Source: DASXMT01 sp963803065 (GTDB lineage: Bacteria; Actinomycetota; Acidimicrobiia; Acidimicrobiales; RAAP-2). From it: 64,000 nucleotides of DNA. The translations under genes were made by a program, and so were the position numbers. The stretch is from NCBI GenBank assembly GCA_963803065.1, contig CAWDKW010000004.1, positions 434,001-498,000 on the forward strand, in the 5' to 3' direction. The notes under the pieces are model-generated. The model ran no database searches. It was not told the origin of the DNA and saw nothing but the letters and a program-made list of their open reading frames with translations. Positions 1 to 9,127 of this stretch are shown one piece after another. Each line of letters opens with the position of its first letter. Positions within the stretch are counted from its first letter, which is position 1.

Positions 1-76
1 CCGGCACCAAGAACGACCGGCACAAGAACGACCGGCACATGAACGACCGGCACACGTCGTACCGGCACCGGAACAC
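1..76. repeat. 15-bp tandem repeat upstream of pepA
   Basis: Five degenerate copies of a unit beginning CCGGCAC (starts at 1, 17, 32, 47 and 62) run up to the aminopeptidase ribosome-binding site. The first copy is 16 bp and the rest are 15 bp. The array is cut by the window edge, so its full length is unknown. There is no spacer structure as in CRISPR. Confidence 0.75.
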
Positions 77-93
77 AGCGAAGAAGGATGAGC

Positions 94-1650
94 ATGCTGC
101 AGATCGAGACCGCTCTGTCGTCAGGATTGGAGACTGGCCTGGCGGCGGTGGGTATTCCCGTGTTCATTGGCGACGACGGTCCTGAAATGGCTCCGGGCCT
201 TCCCGAGTCGATCGGGGGCGCCCCGGTGCCGGCCGACCTGGATGCGGTGTGGCTCAAACGCCAGGGCTTCACTGGCAAGGTGGGCCAGTCGCTGGTGCTG
301 CGGAGCGAGCCGGGCACGCCGGTGACGGTGCTGCTCGGTTGGGGGGCTCGAAAGCCCGACCCGGGCGACGACGAGGTCGAGACGGTCAGGCGAAGTGCCG
401 CCGCCTTCATCAGGGCGACGGGCGAGGGCGGCGCCGGAGCGTTCGTGATCCCGGCCGGGCTCGTCCTCGACGGCGCGGTGATGGCGGCTGCGTTGGCCGA
501 GGGTGGCACGTTGGCCGCCTACCGCTTCGATGCTTACCGGAGCGGGGACGGCCATCCGCGGCTCGAGCGCCTGGTCCTGGCCGTGATCGACGACGCCCAG
601 GCCGAGGCGGTGGCCGACGGGGCCAGGCGAGGGGCAGACCTGGCCGCAGCGGTGTCGTTCGCCCGTGACCTGGTCAACGAACCTCCGAGCTCGCTGACTC
701 CGAGCAAGCTGGCTGAGATCGTGTCCGAACGTCTGGGTGCCAGGCCGGGCGTGACGGTCGAGGTGTGGGACGAAGATCGGATCGTGGCCGAGCACCTGGG
801 CGGGCTCCTCGGCGTCGCCCGAGGATCGGTTGAACCCCCGCGCCTGGTCAAGGCCCAATACACGCCGGCACAGCCCGTGGAGGTCGATGGCCGGGTCCCA
901 CACGTTGTCCTGGTGGGCAAGGGCATCACCTTCGATTCCGGCGGTCTGTCGCTGAAGTCGGCCGGCGGTATGGAGACCATGAAGACCGATATGGGCGGTG
1001 CTGCCGCCGTGTTGGCCGCATTCGATGCGGCCGCCGTGCGCCGCGTCCCCATCCGGATCACGGCGCTGGCTCCCATGACCGAGAACATGCCGGGTGGGCG
1101 CGCCATCAAGCCGGGGGACGTCCTCACCGCTCGCAACGGCAAGACCATCGAGGTCCTCAACACCGACGCCGAGGGACGGCTGGTGCTGGCTGACGCCCTG
1201 TCACTGGCCGCGGAGCTGGAGCCCGACGCCATCATCGACCTGGCCACGCTGACCGGCGCGGCGGTGGTGGCCCTGGGCAACGGGATTGCCGGACTGCTCG
1301 GGAACGATGAAATGCTCCAAGCCGAGCTGCGGAGTGCATCCGAGCGGGCGGGCGAGTCGCTGTGGCCCCTGCCGCTCCCCGACGAGTACCGCAGCCATAT
1401 CGACTCCGAAGTGGCGGACATGAAGAACATCGGCCGAGCGGGGCAGGCCGGCTCTATTTCCGCCGCCCTGCTGTTACGCGAGTTCGTCGGGGACGTGCCC
1501 TGGGCCCACCTGGACATCGCCGGACCGGCCCGTTCCGATGAGGACGCCCGCTACCTGACCAAGGGGGGCACCGGCTTCGGAGTCCGCACCCTGGTCGCGC
1601 TGCTGTCGTCGCCTGCATTCGCCGAGTCGCTGGTCCGCTCAGAGGAGTGA
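94..1650 (+). CDS. pepA: Leucyl aminopeptidase (peptidase family M17)
   Basis: Cytosolic dinuclear-metal aminopeptidase that removes N-terminal residues from peptides. The protein of about 518 residues has the usual M17 layout, with a variable N-terminal domain (to about residue 170) and a C-terminal catalytic domain. The metal/active-site segments GKGITFDSGG (about residue 276) and NTDAEGRLVLADAL (about residue 355) are intact. The start at 94 is preferred over the in-frame ATG at 88, because AAGAAGG at 81-87 abuts 88 but lies six bases from 94. It stands alone, with a 115-bp gap to the convergent gene downstream. A complete, ordinary family member. Confidence 0.95.
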   Translation: MLQIETALSSGLETGLAAVGIPVFIGDDGPEMAPGLPESIGGAPVPADLDAVWLKRQGFTGKVGQSLVLRSEPGTPVTVLLGWGARKPDPGDDEVETVRRSAAAFIRATGEGGAGAFVIPAGLVLDGAVMAAALAEGGTLAAYRFDAYRSGDGHPRLERLVLAVIDDAQAEAVADGARRGADLAAAVSFARDLVNEPPSSLTPSKLAEIVSERLGARPGVTVEVWDEDRIVAEHLGGLLGVARGSVEPPRLVKAQYTPAQPVEVDGRVPHVVLVGKGITFDSGGLSLKSAGGMETMKTDMGGAAAVLAAFDAAAVRRVPIRITALAPMTENMPGGRAIKPGDVLTARNGKTIEVLNTDAEGRLVLADALSLAAELEPDAIIDLATLTGAAVVALGNGIAGLLGNDEMLQAELRSASERAGESLWPLPLPDEYRSHIDSEVADMKNIGRAGQAGSISAALLLREFVGDVPWAHLDIAGPARSDEDARYLTKGGTGFGVRTLVALLSSPAFAESLVRSEE

Positions 1651-1765
1651 CGGGTTTGTAGCGTCGGCCGTGCCGTGGGGCCGGCGGGATCGTACCCGCG
1701 TCGATCGTGGGCCCGCGTTGGCGACGCGGAGCCGGGCACAGACCTTCGGATCGAGTCGGTCGCCC

Positions 1766-3391
1766 CTACCCCAGGGAGCCCTCGAGGCAGTAGGTGATGC
1801 CGTCCTTGGCCACCTGGTCATCGGGGTCGTCGGCGAGCTCGTCGATCAGGCGGAGGGCGCGAGTTCGGTTTAGTCGGAATCCCAGTTCCTTGGCCTGCTC
1901 GAGGATGGCGTTCTTGCCGGCGGCCACCCCGAGCACGTCGAGCGCTCCGTGGATGGCGTCGGTGTCCGATGCGGCGGTGGGCACGAAGACCGGTGCGCTC
2001 CCCCTTGGGACCAGACGCAGCTTCACTGTCGCCCATTCGCGGCCCAGGACGGATGGCTTGTAGCACTCGACGAACCGTTCCGTGCTATTGGTTCGGGTCT
2101 TGACGTGGGCGATGGCACCCATGGAGTCCTCGAAGTGCAGCAGACCCTCTGTCATGATGCCGTCGTACCCGGTGTGGCGGACCATTGCCACGGTGCTGCC
2201 GGCAGCCTCAGCCATGTGCCGCATGGCCGACAACACGGAGGAGACGTCGGCCGGCAACATGCCCGAGCGGCCGTCCATGCACGCGCGCAGGTCGTCGATG
2301 ACGACCAGCGCCGGCTCCTCTTCACGAATCAGTTCGAGGGCGTATGCGACGTCGGTCGAGTCGCCGGTCGCCCGCGTCCTGGATGCCTCCACGTCTCCTT
2401 CGGCTGGGCGGGTGCTCATCATCTCGGTGGACACCGCCCCCTCGTTCACCGCCTCCTGGTTCACGGCCCCCTGGTTCACCGCTTCCTGCCCGACGAGACT
2501 GATCCGCTCCACGACGGGCATGAGGTTGCCCCAGGGATCGCCCGCATCGGGATGCTCGGCCCGCCAGGACCGCACCCCGGACCGGTAGGCGACGCTCGAA
2601 CCCTCGGCGACGAAGACGATGACTCGTCCCGGCTCGACCCTCCGGCCCAGCCAGGGTTCCCCGGTGGCGACGCAACAGGCCAAATCGACGGCCGCCAACC
2701 TGCTCGTGCCCGCCGATCTCCGGCCAGTGATGGCGACGAGGTCGCCGGACACGAAGATGTCCTCGATGAGCCAGTCCACCGGTGGCGCCATGGTGTCAAC
2801 GTCCTCGGTGATGATGGATCGTCGAAGCCTGTTCCCGGCTCGGTGCGCCTCGATGGCCTCGACCCGCTCGGCCAGATCCAGTGCCCATTCACCGTGCTGA
2901 TCGACGATGTCCTCCCAGTCGCCACGCAGCCACAGGTCCCGAGGCAGCTGTCGCACCACGCTGGCCACGACTTCAGCCGAGACGAGGTGGGGCGAGAGGA
3001 TGCCCATCCGGAGGCCCTCGACCACCTGTTGTGGGCTGGCGTCCGCATCGGGTGCGAACGACCTCGACGAGCGACCGCGGAGCGATACGCCGCAAAGAGG
3101 GCCGAACCGCTCGAGGGCCGACCGCGACGGCTCGTCCCACAGCCGGGCGAAGAACTCGTCCTTGCCACCGGGATAGGAAGCGCGAAGCTCATCCTCTTGC
3201 TGCAGGGTCGCTTCCCACGCCGTTCGCACATCTGCGACCCATGGCTCCTCGCCGTTGGTCGTCGCCCAGATCGGATCCGACGGCGCCACCGGCTCGAGTG
3301 GACCCGGCTGCCCCGGTCCTGCCGGCCCAGGAAGCCTGTCGAGTGGATCGAGCGCCGACCACGGCTCGTAGTCCTGACCCTGTCCGGTCAT
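1766..3391 (-). CDS. RepA/RecA-like AAA ATPase with degenerate Walker A
   Basis: A 541-residue protein whose middle resembles the AAA_25/RepA hexameric-helicase ATPase fold: a P-loop region followed by VATGEPWLGR, then LVVIDDLRA as Walker B, then a VRHTGYDG segment. The P-loop reads GRRSAGTSR, so the invariant Lys of GxxxxGK[ST] is Thr (codon ACG, one base from AAG). The residues between the P-loop and Walker B include a low-complexity run made of QGAVN/EGAVN units, encoded by 15-bp repeats at 2439-2483. The N-terminus is rich in Pro and Asp. GGGAGG lies seven bases before the ATG. The gene follows a co-oriented unknown gene by 134 bp and may share its transcript. ATP hydrolysis is doubtful; a DNA-related role is inference. 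Confidence 0.7.
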   Translation of the reverse strand: MTGQGQDYEPWSALDPLDRLPGPAGPGQPGPLEPVAPSDPIWATTNGEEPWVADVRTAWEATLQQEDELRASYPGGKDEFFARLWDEPSRSALERFGPLCGVSLRGRSSRSFAPDADASPQQVVEGLRMGILSPHLVSAEVVASVVRQLPRDLWLRGDWEDIVDQHGEWALDLAERVEAIEAHRAGNRLRRSIITEDVDTMAPPVDWLIEDIFVSGDLVAITGRRSAGTSRLAAVDLACCVATGEPWLGRRVEPGRVIVFVAEGSSVAYRSGVRSWRAEHPDAGDPWGNLMPVVERISLVGQEAVNQGAVNQEAVNEGAVSTEMMSTRPAEGDVEASRTRATGDSTDVAYALELIREEEPALVVIDDLRACMDGRSGMLPADVSSVLSAMRHMAEAAGSTVAMVRHTGYDGIMTEGLLHFEDSMGAIAHVKTRTNSTERFVECYKPSVLGREWATVKLRLVPRGSAPVFVPTAASDTDAIHGALDVLGVAAGKNAILEQAKELGFRLNRTRALRLIDELADDPDDQVAKDGITYCLEGSLG

Positions 3392-3525
3392 CTTGGTCCC
3401 TCCCGGTGTCCTCTCGGTGCATCACCCCTCGTGGGTCGACCAACGAGTAAATTCGCGCCGGCCCAGGGCAAGGTTGCTACCGGTCCAGTTTGCTAGGGCG
3501 CCGGCCGAACATGGGCGATAGCCAT

Positions 3526-4239
3526 TCACTGGTTGAGGCTTTCGCTGTCAGTGGACGAGGCGCCACGGGCAGCAGCGGTCTGGGGAAGGTTCTCATGCAT
3601 GGCCCACCGTGCCGACTCGAAGGCCAGAGCGGGGTGGAACTGCCAACGGCACAGTCGGCGCTCGATGTCCGCTTCACCGTGGCCCGATGCCGCCAACCCG
3701 ATGGCGATCCGCCGCGCTCGCCGGCGCATCTGCTCGAAGGGGGCGAGTCGCTGGTTGGCTTGCCACTCCCGGTGGCTCTCTTGGAGCGACGGGGCCAGTC
3801 GCTGCACGTGGCGCAGGGGCAGTGGCGGAATGCGGGTCCGCACGGCAAGCCCGTCGGGCCCGAAGGGCCGAGCCAGCTCGAACTTGGTCAGCCGGTGCAG
3901 GGCCCGACGGAACGGAGAGTTCTTCCCCATCCGATTGCCGAGCCCCAACGCGTGTGCTGTGTCGGCCAGATCGAGGACGAACCCGTCGGTGTGGGCCTCG
4001 AGCCCGTAGCTCATCCGGCGCAGCAGCCATGTGGTCGACGGGCCCAGGATGCCGAGCCAGTACTGTTCCACATAGCGGGAACATGGGTGGACACCCAGCG
4101 GGTCGGCAACCGGATCCGACCAAGGGACCACCCGGAGCTTCGCTCCCGAGTTCAGGGCCTGCCGCGGCCGGGGGGAAGGGACGTTGGCGACCGAGGGGAT
4201 GCCGGTGGTCGAGGGGATGCCGGTGGTCGATGTGGACAT
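3526..4239 (-). CDS. Unknown protein, possibly winged-helix DNA-binding
   Basis: I do not recognise a named family for these 237 residues. From about residue 50 to 165 the pattern is of short amphipathic helices with LLRRMSYGLE, FVLDLADTAHALGLG and FRRALHRLTKFELAR, followed by strands with alternating Arg and hydrophobic residues. This resembles the helix-turn-helix plus wing of plasmid replication initiators (inference). The last 70 residues are Arg-rich and helical. GGAGG sits four bases before the ATG. The first codons carry a perfect 18-bp tandem duplication giving two TTGIPS units. It lies upstream of, and in the same direction as, the RepA-like ATPase. Confidence 0.6.
   Translation of the reverse strand: MSTSTTGIPSTTGIPSVANVPSPRPRQALNSGAKLRVVPWSDPVADPLGVHPCSRYVEQYWLGILGPSTTWLLRRMSYGLEAHTDGFVLDLADTAHALGLGNRMGKNSPFRRALHRLTKFELARPFGPDGLAVRTRIPPLPLRHVQRLAPSLQESHREWQANQRLAPFEQMRRRARRIAIGLAASGHGEADIERRLCRWQFHPALAFESARWAMHENLPQTAAARGASSTDSESLNQ
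4192..4227. repeat. Perfect 18-bp tandem duplication in N-terminal codons
   Basis: CGAGGGGATGCCGGTGGT occurs at 4192-4209 and 4210-4227 without a mismatch. It lies within the first 16 codons of the minus-strand unknown gene. Confidence 0.9.
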
Positions 4240-4330
4240 GGCGCCTCCGATGGCAGGTGGGCTGGTCTCGCTACCGTGCCGGCTCGACCTTGCTCGGCAC
4301 CTCGCTGCGTACCTAACTCGGCGACACCCT

Positions 4331-5752
4331 TCAGCTGGCCGGGCTCACCGAGCTCATGTTGAAGTCGGGCACCCTGACCGGGGGCATGGCCGTGCGGTTG
4401 GCCCATTCTCCGAATTCGCGTCCGAGTGCCCGCACGGTGGCGCCGGACTCGGTTACCCGTCCGAGCAGGTCCACCGGGCTCTCGTTGAAACGAAAGTTGT
4501 TGACTGCGCCCACCACGGAGCCATCCTCGACCAGGTACACCCCGTCGCGGGTCAGGCCGGTCAACAACAAGGTGGCCGGGTCGACTTCTCGGATGTACCA
4601 GAGGCAGGTGAGCAACAGGCCCCGTTCGGTGGCGCCCACCAGGTCCTCCACTGACCCGACGGCCCCGGGCAGTTCGAGGACCAGGTTGTCGATGGCCGGC
4701 GTCACCGTCTGGCCCGATCGCGCCGCGCCGGCGCGGTGGTACCGCAGGCGGGTCAGTCGGCCGTCGTCGACCCACCGGGTGGGGAAGAGCGGCAGCCCGT
4801 TGTCGAAGACCGACGAGTCGGCACTGGAGGCCGGAGCGACCACGAATGGCGAACAGGCGAGACCGGGCTCGTCGGGGTCGCTACGCAGCCGAAAGGGGAG
4901 GGGAGACAGCACCTCGCCCAGCTTGGTCCGGCCCCCGGGTGCGGAGAACACGGTGCGCCCCTCCTCGGCCTCCTGGCCGCTGGCCGACCCCATGAGTCCG
5001 ATCATCAGGTCGGCCACGGCGTCCGGGGGAACGACGACCTCGTAGCGCCCGGGCGCGAGCTCGAATCGGCGGGCCCCCCAGGCCAGCCGGCCCACCAGCC
5101 GATCTTCGAGCTGGTCAATGGTCACGTCGGAGAAGTCGGCGGTCCCGGCTCCGACCCAAGCAGAGTTGGACCCGCCCTCGCTGCGACCGACCAGTTGCAG
5201 CGCTCCGGTGGGTTGGACGTGACATCGCCGCAAGCCCGTCGAGGTGCCGAGGTACACGGTCTCGATCGTGTGCTGGGCGAACCCGGCCAGGACCAGCGCG
5301 GCCGACTCGGCTCGGGCGAAGGCGCCAGCGAGGCCGGCGAGCACCTCGCGCAGCACGGACAGATCGGTCTCGGCCGGGCCGCGATCGAACGGCTCGGCTC
5401 CTGTCGCCACTCCCGGCTCCACCAGCGGCTCGGCGTCCTCGGCGGCCGGCGAGCCGGCGGCGTCGCGCTCCGACGCCGCCACCAGGTCGGCCACGTCGAA
5501 ATTGCCACCTCGCCGACCGATGCCAGCGGCCACCCCGCCGTCGGTCTCGCGGAAGCTGATCACTGTCACGCGGCGATCCCGGCGAAGCCCGTTGGTGGTG
5601 GTGGTGTTGTTGGCGAAGCGCACCTCGGCCTCACTCGACTCCTCCACGATCACCACGCACTCCCCACCGGCCGCCTCCAGTGCCTGGTCGATCACGTCCT
5701 GGGCCGGGGCGAGACCCGAGGCGCCGCCACGCCCACGGGCCGAAGCGCTCAT
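4331..5752 (-). CDS. pmbA: PmbA/TldE-type subunit of the TldD/TldE protease
   Basis: Predicted partner of TldD. In characterised systems the TldD-TldE heterodimer is a metalloprotease that trims unfolded peptides and matures some modified peptides. The 473-residue protein has the PmbA/TldD fold, with an N-terminal alpha/beta part and a large beta-rich C-terminal part containing DNLVLELPGA and GLTRDGVYLVEDG. It lacks the HExxxH zinc motif, as TldE proteins do. Its ATG overlaps the tldD stop by 4 bp (ATGA), so the two are translationally coupled with tldD first. In-frame ends and normal length suggest it is functional. Confidence 0.9.
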   Translation of the reverse strand: MSASARGRGGASGLAPAQDVIDQALEAAGGECVVIVEESSEAEVRFANNTTTTNGLRRDRRVTVISFRETDGGVAAGIGRRGGNFDVADLVAASERDAAGSPAAEDAEPLVEPGVATGAEPFDRGPAETDLSVLREVLAGLAGAFARAESAALVLAGFAQHTIETVYLGTSTGLRRCHVQPTGALQLVGRSEGGSNSAWVGAGTADFSDVTIDQLEDRLVGRLAWGARRFELAPGRYEVVVPPDAVADLMIGLMGSASGQEAEEGRTVFSAPGGRTKLGEVLSPLPFRLRSDPDEPGLACSPFVVAPASSADSSVFDNGLPLFPTRWVDDGRLTRLRYHRAGAARSGQTVTPAIDNLVLELPGAVGSVEDLVGATERGLLLTCLWYIREVDPATLLLTGLTRDGVYLVEDGSVVGAVNNFRFNESPVDLLGRVTESGATVRALGREFGEWANRTAMPPVRVPDFNMSSVSPAS

Positions 5753-7260
5753 CGTCCAGACTCCTCTCGTGTGTTCAGCACCGAGACGTCGCGGATCAGG
5801 GCCGAGGGACAGCCGTGGCTGACCGGTGCGACCTGTCCCGGTTGGCCCTTGCCGCAGTTGAGGGCCCCGCCCAGGCGGTAGGTGTCGGACCCGCCCACCG
5901 CCTCCATCGCTCCCCAGAACTCGGTCGTGCTGGCCTGGTAGGCCACGTCGCGCAGCTGCCCGGTGATCCGGCCGCTCTCGATCCGGTAGAAGCGCTGCCC
6001 CGTGAACTGGAAATTGTGCCGCTGCATGTCGATGGACCAGCTCTTGTCGCCCATGATGAAGATGCCCTGTTCCACCCCGTCGATGAGTGCCTCCGTGCTC
6101 GGGCCTCTGCCCGGTGCCGGCTGGAGCGACACGTTGGCCATCCGCTGGATGGGTGTGTGGAGGGGGGAGTCGGCGAACGCACAGCCGTTGGATCGCCCGA
6201 GCCCGCTCGAGCGGGCGATGGACCGGTCGAGCTGGTAGCCGACCAGGACGCCGTCCCGGACGAGGTCGAAGGATTGCCCGGCCACGCCCTCGTCGTCGAC
6301 AGCTACCGTGGCCAAGCCGTGCTCGACGGTGCGGTCCCCGGTCACCTGCATGATCTCTGAGCCGTAGCGGAGCGTCCCGAGCTTGTCGAAGGTGGCGAAC
6401 GAGGTGCCGGCGTAGGCGGCCTCATATCCCATGGCCCGGTCGAGCTCGGTGGCGTGACCGATGGACTCGTGGACGGTGAGCCACAAGTTGGTGGGGTCGA
6501 TGACCAGGTCGAACCGACCAGCTTCGACGGAGGGGGCGCGCAGCTTCTCGGCCAGGAGCTCCGGGATGGCCCCGAGCTCGGCCCCCCAGTCCCAACCGAC
6601 GCCCTCGAGGTACTCCCAGCCCCGACCGACCGGCGGGGCCAGTGTCCGCATGGTCTCGAATCCCTCCCCCCGTTCGCCGAGGGTCAGGGCCTCGACCACC
6701 GGGTGCAGGCGGACCCGGTGCTGGGTGGCGTCGGTTCCCGAGAGGTCGGCATAGTGCTTGATCTCGCTGACACCGAGCATCGACGCGGTGACGTGGTCGA
6801 TGGCGGGCGAGGCCAGGAGACGCGTGCTCCAGTCCTCGAACAGTGCGACCTTGTCGGCCAGGGGGACATCCACCGGATCGACCCGGAAGGGGGAGGACCA
6901 CACGACGACACCGTGGGCGGGTTCGGGAGCCAGCTCCACCGGCACCCGTGCGGCCAAAGCGGTCGTGCGAGCGGCATCGACCGCCTGGTCCACCAGCCGC
7001 AGCGCGGCCTCGGTGGTCACCTCGACGGTGGCGGCGAAGCCCATGGCACCGCCATGGACCACCCGTACCCCCACGCCGACTTCGGTGTCGTCGGCGGCCG
7101 ATTCGAGCCGCGCGTCTCGCAGCCGGACCGATTGGGACCGAATGCTCTCGACCCGGATGTCGGCGTTGGTGCACCCCAGTTGCTCGGCATGTTCGAGGGC
7201 AGCCGAGGATACCGAGGTGATGGCCGCCGGGTCGAAGCCGTCGGGGACGAGCTGGCTCAT
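5749..7260 (-). CDS. tldD: Metalloprotease TldD, catalytic subunit
   Basis: 503 residues, normal for TldD. The zinc-binding signature HESIGH followed by ATELD lies near residue 262, and the family's GxG-rich C-terminal segment ends the protein. It would form the catalytic half of a TldD-TldE heterodimer with the coupled downstream gene. The upstream amidohydrolase is on the same strand; its open frame runs 839 bp into this gene in a different frame. The high quality of the TldD frame shows that this one is real and the amidohydrolase tail is the artefact. Confidence 0.93.
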   Translation of the reverse strand: MSQLVPDGFDPAAITSVSSAALEHAEQLGCTNADIRVESIRSQSVRLRDARLESAADDTEVGVGVRVVHGGAMGFAATVEVTTEAALRLVDQAVDAARTTALAARVPVELAPEPAHGVVVWSSPFRVDPVDVPLADKVALFEDWSTRLLASPAIDHVTASMLGVSEIKHYADLSGTDATQHRVRLHPVVEALTLGERGEGFETMRTLAPPVGRGWEYLEGVGWDWGAELGAIPELLAEKLRAPSVEAGRFDLVIDPTNLWLTVHESIGHATELDRAMGYEAAYAGTSFATFDKLGTLRYGSEIMQVTGDRTVEHGLATVAVDDEGVAGQSFDLVRDGVLVGYQLDRSIARSSGLGRSNGCAFADSPLHTPIQRMANVSLQPAPGRGPSTEALIDGVEQGIFIMGDKSWSIDMQRHNFQFTGQRFYRIESGRITGQLRDVAYQASTTEFWGAMEAVGGSDTYRLGGALNCGKGQPGQVAPVSHGCPSALIRDVSVLNTREESGR

Positions 7261-9022
7261 TCAGGCAGGTATGCGACGGGCGCCGTCCTGCCCCCGGCCG
7301 TCGCGCCGGGAAGCGTCCCGGCCGGAGCGGTCGCGGCCGGGAACCGTCCCGCAGCAGCCGGCCGGGGAAGGCGCCGGTGGACTCGCCGTCGACCAGGACG
7401 ACCCGGCCGGCCACCACAGTGGCCTTGAACCCGGTTGCCCCCTGGCGCAGGCGACGAGCCCCACCGGGCAGGTCGGTGGCCACTTCGGGCATCGAGGGCG
7501 CGACCGTGTCGGGGTCGAAGACGTTCAGGTCGGCAGCCATGCCGGTCCGAAGCCGGCCCCGATCGGTGAAACCCCAGGCGTCGGCAGTGGCGCTGGTCAG
7601 CATGCGAACGGCCTCTTCCAGGGCGAGGTCCTGGCGCTGCCGTACCCAATAGGCGAGGAGGTGGGTCTGGATCGAGCTGTCCATGATCTGGCTCACGTGC
7701 GCGCCCGAGTCCGAGAACGTCATCACCGACCGCCGGTGGCGGAGGAAGGGAAGGATGGCGTCGGGGTCCTCAGGGGTGATCGGCTGCATGAACAACTGCT
7801 CGAGCCCGGTGGAGACGGCCAGATCGATCATGGCCTCGACAGGTGTCATCCCGCGGGCCGCGGCCACCTCGGCCACCGCGGTATGGGGCGGGACTGCTGC
7901 GTCCATGACGTACAGGTGGTCGAAATCGGGACGACGGGCTTCGGCCCCGATAGCCCGCCCGTAGTCGCCGTGCTCAGCCGCGTGGACAAGGCCGGCCCGG
8001 ACGGACGGGTCGGCCAAGGCGGCCAGTTGCTCGCTCGCCGGCCGGGCCCGGAACTCCCGCCACTCGGGCAGCCGGTCGAAGGGCAGCCGGGTCCGAAACG
8101 AGAGGAGCGTGGCAATCCCACGGCAGTGGCTCTGGCCGAACATGGTGCCACCCGCCTCGGCCACGTCGTCGATGAGCTCGAGCAGGTGATCGTCGTACCC
8201 GCCGACAACGCCGAAACTGACCGGCACACCGGTGTCGAGGGCCAGGCGGCTCAGGCGTTCCAGGAACTCGCCCCGGCGCTCGGGGTCCCGGGACCGGGCC
8301 ACCTCCTCGAGGGCCAGCTCGAAGACGCCGGCTCGCTCTCGACCGAGGACTGCGACGAGGCGCTGCACCTCGCTCCAGCTGGCCAGTCGGCTGGCTACCG
8401 GGCGATCGTCCGATGTGGCGTGGTTGGCACTGCGAGAGGTGGTCAACCCGATGGCGCCGGCGCGCATGGCCGATTCGAGCTCGATCTCCATGCATCTGAG
8501 GTCGTCCTCGCCCGCCTCCTCTTCGAAGGCCCGCTCGCCCATGGCCCACGTCCGGAGGGCCGAGTGGCCGACGTAGGCGGCGTAGTTGATGCCTTTGGGC
8601 TGGCGGTCGACCGCGTCGAGGTACTCGGAAAAGGTCTCCCACCCCCAGTCGATCCCGGCGGCCAGGGCAGCCGGCGAGATGTCCTCGGCCCGTTCCAGGT
8701 TCCGGACGACCAGATCCCGGGCGTCGGGACGGACCGGGGCGAGGGAGAACCCGCAGTTGCCCATGACCACCGTGGTCACCCCGTGCCAGCACGAGCTGGT
8801 GCCGTGCGGGTCCCAGAGGACCTGCGCATCCATATGGGTATGGCCGTCGACGAACCCAGGCGTCACAACATGGCCCTCGGCGTCGATCTCGGTCGCAGCC
8901 CGCTCGGTGATCCGGCCGATTTCGGCGATCCGGTCCCCGGACACGGCCACGTCGGCCCGGTACGACGGTCCGCCGGAGCCGTCCACCACGGTGCCGTTTC
9001 GAATGACGAGGTCGTAAGCCAA
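6422..9022 (-). CDS. N-acyl-D-amino-acid deacylase-like amidohydrolase, with out-of-frame C-terminal extension
   Basis: Residues 1 to about 570 form a complete D-aminoacylase-type metal-dependent hydrolase: LVIRNGTVVDG at the start, metal motif DGHTHMD near residue 60, SDSGAHVSQ near residue 445, and a closing beta-strand repeat at GVVLVDGES-like sequence. The start is TTG at 9022. After GRLLRDG the frame continues for about 290 Arg/Pro/Gly-rich residues that are simply tldD read out of frame. Changing frame near 7335-7350 would give a tail ending at 7257, overlapping the tldD ATG by 4 bp, as in other gene pairs here. The functional gene is therefore probably about 7257-9022. Its substrate (N-acyl-D-amino acid or related amide) is inferred from the family. 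Confidence 0.75.
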   Translation of the reverse strand: MAYDLVIRNGTVVDGSGGPSYRADVAVSGDRIAEIGRITERAATEIDAEGHVVTPGFVDGHTHMDAQVLWDPHGTSSCWHGVTTVVMGNCGFSLAPVRPDARDLVVRNLERAEDISPAALAAGIDWGWETFSEYLDAVDRQPKGINYAAYVGHSALRTWAMGERAFEEEAGEDDLRCMEIELESAMRAGAIGLTTSRSANHATSDDRPVASRLASWSEVQRLVAVLGRERAGVFELALEEVARSRDPERRGEFLERLSRLALDTGVPVSFGVVGGYDDHLLELIDDVAEAGGTMFGQSHCRGIATLLSFRTRLPFDRLPEWREFRARPASEQLAALADPSVRAGLVHAAEHGDYGRAIGAEARRPDFDHLYVMDAAVPPHTAVAEVAAARGMTPVEAMIDLAVSTGLEQLFMQPITPEDPDAILPFLRHRRSVMTFSDSGAHVSQIMDSSIQTHLLAYWVRQRQDLALEEAVRMLTSATADAWGFTDRGRLRTGMAADLNVFDPDTVAPSMPEVATDLPGGARRLRQGATGFKATVVAGRVVLVDGESTGAFPGRLLRDGSRPRPLRPGRFPARRPGAGRRPSHTCLNEPARPRRLRPGGHHLGILGCPRTCRATGVHQRRHPGREHSVPIGPAARRAARIGRRRHRSRRGGTGGPWRCHGLRRHRRGDHRGRAAAGGPGGRCRSHDRFGRTGAGGAGSRTRPRCRRVVLPLPGRSGGCPPGRQGRTVRGLEHASPGLARHRPRHRVDARCQRDQALCRPLGNRRHPAPGPPAPGGRGPDPRRTGGGIRDHADTGPAGRSGLGVPRGRRLGLGGRARGHPGAPGREAARPLRRSWSVRPGHRPHQLVAHRPRVHRSRHRARPGHGI

Positions 9023-9127
9023 GGCAAGCCCCCCGGGTAAGGTCGTTTCGCCCGGCCCACGCTATCCCAGGGACACCCCTGACTACCGGCCCGGTTCGTC
9101 GTCATCCCGATCGGGTAGAGGAGATTG

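Noticed and set aside
1..76. Possible CRISPR array at the window edge
   Set aside because: Units are contiguous 15-bp tandem repeats with no unique spacers.
1949..3496. Long plus-strand open frame opposite the RepA-like ATPase
   Set aside because: Arg/His/Gly-rich with no domain; it mirrors codon structure of the real minus-strand gene in GC-rich DNA.
6758..9040. 760-codon plus-strand frame opposite the amidohydrolase and tldD
   Set aside because: Low-complexity antisense shadow of two well-supported genes; no family features.
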